DNA of 64,000 nt, from assembly GCF_001552655.1 (NCBI RefSeq), contig NZ_BCRP01000007.1:62001-126000 (forward strand), given 5' to 3'. A model generated the notes under the pieces. That model was not told the origin of the DNA. It made no database searches and saw nothing but the letters and a program-made list of their open reading frames with translations. Shown in pieces: positions 62,206-64,000 of this stretch (within the stretch, counting starts at the first letter, position 1; each line of letters begins with the position of its first letter). Source of the stretch: Alicyclobacillus kakegawensis NBRC 103104 (lineage in GTDB: Bacteria > Bacillota > Bacilli > Alicyclobacillales > Alicyclobacillaceae). The translations under genes and the position numbers were made by a program.

Positions 62206-62449
62206 CCGATAAAAGACATCCATTATCCCGAACGGCTCGTTCCGCGCGCAAGCCGCGCACATCGTCGTGCCTTATCGTACCACTTGTGGTCGTGCCCGCT
62301 CAACTCACGCAGGCCACGGTTGCCGCATACTCTCTAGCGTGCCGGTGCAGCAGCTGACTCCCAAGGCGGCGCTCTGAGCCCTGCTGCCACAGCCGCAGGA
62401 CTCGCAATCAACTGGAGGGGTATCCACAATCCAATGACAATCCAAATTC
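62206..62449. other. Non-coding stretch, no gene seen
   Basis: These 244 bases between the tig promoter and the acetyltransferase remnant hold no convincing ORF, RNA gene or repeat on either strand. They may be decayed sequence linked to the remnant. Confidence 0.4.
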
Positions 62450-62761
62450 ATGAATCTATTACCTCGGTACCGCGAGTTTGACATCGGCGCCGGGACTTAT
62501 GGCGATCCGCAGATTTTTATGGAAAGAACAAGCCAATCGATTGCGAGACATTTCCGAGGATACCCACAGTCGAAAGGAGATGTCGTGATTGGAAACGGCG
62601 TGTGGATAGGTCTGCCAGTGGGCTTGGCCGTTGGAGAAGAGCTTGCGGGACGTGCACGCCACAAAACCGGTTGGTGTCCGCTCAGTCACGCGCGCAACCC
62701 AACAACAGGCCCCACCTTAGCGGCAGAGCCTGCGTTTGCGTTTGCGACTCCTTATCCGTAA
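62450..62761 (+). pseudogene. Remnant of a CatB/Vat-like hexapeptide acetyltransferase
   Basis: A 103-codon ORF whose first 54 codons keep two landmark pieces of xenobiotic acetyltransferases (left-handed beta-helix): FDIGAGTYGDPQI at the start and SKGDVVIGNGVWIG at codons 42-54. The normal 60-80 residues between them, including the IGxFCSIA and LGGxH catalytic segments, are gone. After GVWIG the sequence no longer fits the family. The ORF has no ribosome binding site. It is read as an internally deleted, C-terminally broken gene. The one base change D-to-G in 'GNDVWIG' also fits decay. Confidence 0.6.
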
Positions 62762-62982
62762 TACCCAGGATATCCGGAATAGCCAGGTCGGCTGCAACGT
62801 GATCCCGGGCACCCTGGATCGACGACCACATTCCTCGTGACAGGTTGATAAAAGTGTTGCGGCACGTTCACAATTACATGCCTATTGATGTTTACAATTG
62901 GATGGACATAAGGGACCATCCGAGGGATGTAGTGGTCGCGGACACAGTAACGAGGAGGGCATACGATTGGCGGGCAATTCAT
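62752..62982 (-). CDS. CotD-like spore coat protein
   Basis: A 76-residue Pro/His/Tyr/Cys-rich protein. The N-terminal CPPIVCPPRYCVRDHYIP, then VPYVHPIVNINRHVIVNVPQ with the repeated P-x-x-H-P and N-x-H pattern, follow the CotD inner-coat protein layout (P-I-V-H-P, P-H-I-H-P). The tail is Gly/Tyr/Pro-rich (GYSGYPGYYG). The start is ATG at 62982, with GGGGGTG 8 nt upstream. It lies 39 nt downstream of a tiny membrane protein gene on the same strand and may be cotranscribed with it. Its 3' end overlaps the end of the acetyltransferase-remnant ORF, on the opposite strand. Confidence 0.72.
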   Translation of the reverse strand: MNCPPIVCPPRYCVRDHYIPRMVPYVHPIVNINRHVIVNVPQHFYQPVTRNVVVDPGCPGSRCSRPGYSGYPGYYG

Positions 62983-63021
62983 TTCACAGTCACCCCCAGG
63001 AGAGAAATGAAGACTGTCGGA

Positions 63022-63126
63022 TCAACATGCTGCTCCGTCGGTTCCCGGAATGAGCAAGATGAACAGCACGAAGATGATAAGAAACACGACCGCCCAACGC
63101 GTGAATACGCCAAAACACCCGTCCAT
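63022..63126 (-). CDS. Tiny single-helix membrane protein (YjcZ-like)
   Basis: A 34-residue protein: MDGCFGVFTRW, then the helix AVVFLIIFVLFILLIP, then GTDGAAC. GGGGGAT lies 6-8 nt before the ATG at 63126. It is very similar to the next gene (63293-63433) and related to the gene at 9159-9260. The F-V-L-F-I-L-L core recalls YjcZ-type sporulation proteins. It is too short for normal gene finders. Probably located in a membrane; function unknown. Confidence 0.65.
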   Translation of the reverse strand: MDGCFGVFTRWAVVFLIIFVLFILLIPGTDGAAC

Positions 63127-63292
63127 GTATCATCCCCCTTTCAGACTGACGTGCGATTTACCATACGAAATCGGACCTCCATTCGCAGCGACGCTTGCCT
63201 ATACTTGTCTGCGTATTCCTTCGCCTTCCTGTGCGGCGCCACAGATGCAAACCCCCGCCGCAGCAAGCAGGTATGAGGCCCATCCGCACGGC

Positions 63293-63433
63293 TCAGGAGA
63301 CAGCGACTCCACCACCCGGACCGCAGGCATCGGTCCCCACGTAGCCTCCGTATTCCGGAATCAAAAGGATGAACAACACGAAGATAATCAGAAATACAAT
63401 CGCCCAACGTGTAAACAATCCGCCGTCCACCAT
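63293..63433 (-). CDS. Tiny single-helix membrane protein with Gly-rich tail (YjcZ-like)
   Basis: A 46-residue protein: MVDGGLFTRW, the helix AIVFLIIFVLFILLIP, then a Gly-rich tail EYGGYVGTDACGPGGGVAVS. The first 26 residues match the 63022-63126 protein at nearly every position, so the two are tandem paralogues. The ATG at 63433 has GAGGGGGTG about 7 nt upstream. The tail recalls the Gly/Tyr-rich ends of spore coat proteins. Function unknown; a spore-envelope role is inferred from the CotD-like neighbour. Confidence 0.68.
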   Translation of the reverse strand: MVDGGLFTRWAIVFLIIFVLFILLIPEYGGYVGTDACGPGGGVAVS

Positions 63434-63645
63434 TTCACACCCCCTCGGACAGACATACCCCACTGTACGCAATCGGCCCTGTGAGGGAAGCGGCATTTTC
63501 CCGTCCCGGGCGGTTCGCCTCGCGCGAAGCACGGGAGCAACAGGGTGCGACGGATAACCGCAGAACGATTCGTTCAGCAGCGCCGACATAAATGGACGGC
63601 AGAGCCCTTCCTGTACGGCGCACACCATACACACACAAGCGCATG

Positions 63646-63671
63646 AAAAACGCCACCCAACGATGGGTGGC
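63646..63671 (-). terminator. Terminator after tRNA-Arg
   Basis: GCCACCCA/TGGGTGGC with a 4-nt loop (63652-63671) is followed by GTTTTTC on the minus strand, 40 nt past the tRNA 3' end. Confidence 0.88.
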
Positions 63672-63710
63672 AAAATCTCAAAAAAACCGCGTCACATCAA
63701 TGATTCTCTC

Positions 63711-63787
63711 TGGCGTCTCAGGAGGGATTCGAACCCCCGACCCACAGCTTAGAAGGCTGTTGCTCTATCCAGCTGAGCTACTGAGAC
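63711..63787 (-). tRNA. tRNA-Arg (anticodon TCT)
   Basis: A complete 77-nt cloverleaf with encoded CCA. Acceptor stem GTCTCAG/CTGAGAC, D-arm AGCTCAGCTGGATAGAGC, anticodon stem ACAGC/GCTGT around the loop CTTCTAA (anticodon TCT, reading AGA/AGG), and T-loop GGTTCGAATCC. It is followed by a terminator. Confidence 0.96.
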
Positions 63788-63793
63788 ACGTTG

Positions 63794-63863
63794 AGCGGGC
63801 AAGAGGAATTGAGCCCACGCTACCCGCTTGAAGGCTGGAGTTCTGCCATTGAATTACACCCGC
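63794..63863 (-). pseudogene. Decayed tRNA-Gly (TCC type)
   Basis: On the minus strand the sequence keeps a tRNA-Gly body (GCGGGTGTAATTCAATGGCA, AGAACTCCAGCC) but is damaged. The anticodon loop is CTTCAA, one base short of CTTCCAA. The anticodon stem has a mismatch (CCAGC/GCGGG), the T-loop reads GCTCAAT instead of GTTCGAT, the acceptor 3' strand no longer pairs well, and no CCA is encoded. It lies 7 nt upstream of the intact tRNA-Arg. Confidence 0.8.
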
Positions 63864-63919
63864 AGCTGCAGGCTAACCTCAAGGATTCGCCACAAGTGTA
63901 CTGCAAGCGGAGGGATAGA

Positions 63920-64000
63920 TCAAGAAACCAACGGGATGTGTGCAGCCAGCTCCAGCAACCTGTCGACTGCCCGCCTGCGATGCGAATACTGATTCTTTTC
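63920..64000 (-). CDS. rdgB: C-terminus of XTP/dITP diphosphatase (RdgB), cut by window edge
   Basis: The last 26 codons of a minus-strand gene: EKNQYSHRRRAVDRLLEL and a short tail ending in TGA at 63920. E-K-N-x-x-S-H-R-x-x-A is the conserved C-terminal motif of the RdgB/HAM1 family, which hydrolyses non-canonical purine triphosphates (ITP, XTP, dITP). The rest lies outside the window, so the call rests on this motif alone. Confidence 0.7.
   Translation of the reverse strand, partial: EKNQYSHRRRAVDRLLELAAHIPLVS

Noticed and set aside
63141-63407. Minus-strand 88-codon ORF over the tiny membrane protein region
   Set aside because: Its frame overlaps the well-supported 46-residue gene, has no ribosome binding site and shows no hydrophobic or repeat pattern.
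1-64000. CRISPR array, prophage, insertion sequence or defence island
   Set aside because: No regular direct repeats with spacers, no transposase, integrase or restriction genes, and no terminal inverted repeats were seen on either strand.

Overview
The window is a 64-kb chromosomal segment of a spore-forming, naturally competent member of the Bacillales. Gene content and order follow the Bacillus spoIIIA-efp, comG, obg-spo0B, minCD-mreBCD, valS-folC, spoVID-hemL and lon-clpX-tig neighbourhoods. High G+C in most third codon positions, frequent GTG/TTG starts, PilT beside the competence pseudopilin genes and SpoIVFAB joined to MinCD suggest an Alicyclobacillus-like (Alicyclobacillaceae) genome. 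That placement is an inference from gene content, not a database result. Almost all genes lie on the minus strand, so operons read from right to left.

Right to left on the minus strand: the 3' end of rdgB (window edge), a decayed tRNA-Gly, an intact tRNA-Arg(TCT) with terminator, two tiny one-helix membrane proteins and a CotD-like coat protein. An acetyltransferase remnant lies on the plus strand. Then come tig, clpP, clpX, lonB, lon and engB (a protein quality-control island), hemA-hemX-hemC-hemD-hemB-hemL (tetrapyrrole synthesis to uroporphyrinogen III) with its own promoter and strong terminator, spoVID with two CotS/YsxE-like genes under a good SigE-type promoter, and an unknown membrane protein. 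valS-folC-murC follow behind a textbook T-box leader.

The centre holds a prepilin peptidase and PilT, a secreted G5/3D cell-wall protein, a SpoIIB-like protein, DUF4321, radC, mreBCD, minCD, spoIVFA-spoIVFB, the L21-Prp-L27 ribosomal cluster, spo0B, obgE, a JAMM-type protein and the seven-gene comG operon.

The left third holds a DnaI-like ATPase convergent with the SNF2-YqhG pair, a histidine phosphatase divergent from aroQ-pepQ-efp-yqhV, the complete spoIIIAA-AH operon, accB-accC, and asp23-amaP-DUF2273-nusB (cut by the left edge).

The genes work together in three themes. Sporulation: SpoIIIA channel, SpoIIB, Spo0B, SpoIVFA/B, SpoVID, CotS-like, CotD-like, LonB. Cell shape and division: MreBCD, MinCD, MurC. 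DNA uptake: ComG, prepilin peptidase, PilT. No CRISPR, prophage, insertion sequence or defence island is visible. The least explained items are a family of three tiny membrane proteins at both ends of the window, a stand-alone JAMM protein overlapping obgE, several orphan small membrane proteins and a broken acetyltransferase. I did not find a clearly new multi-gene system.
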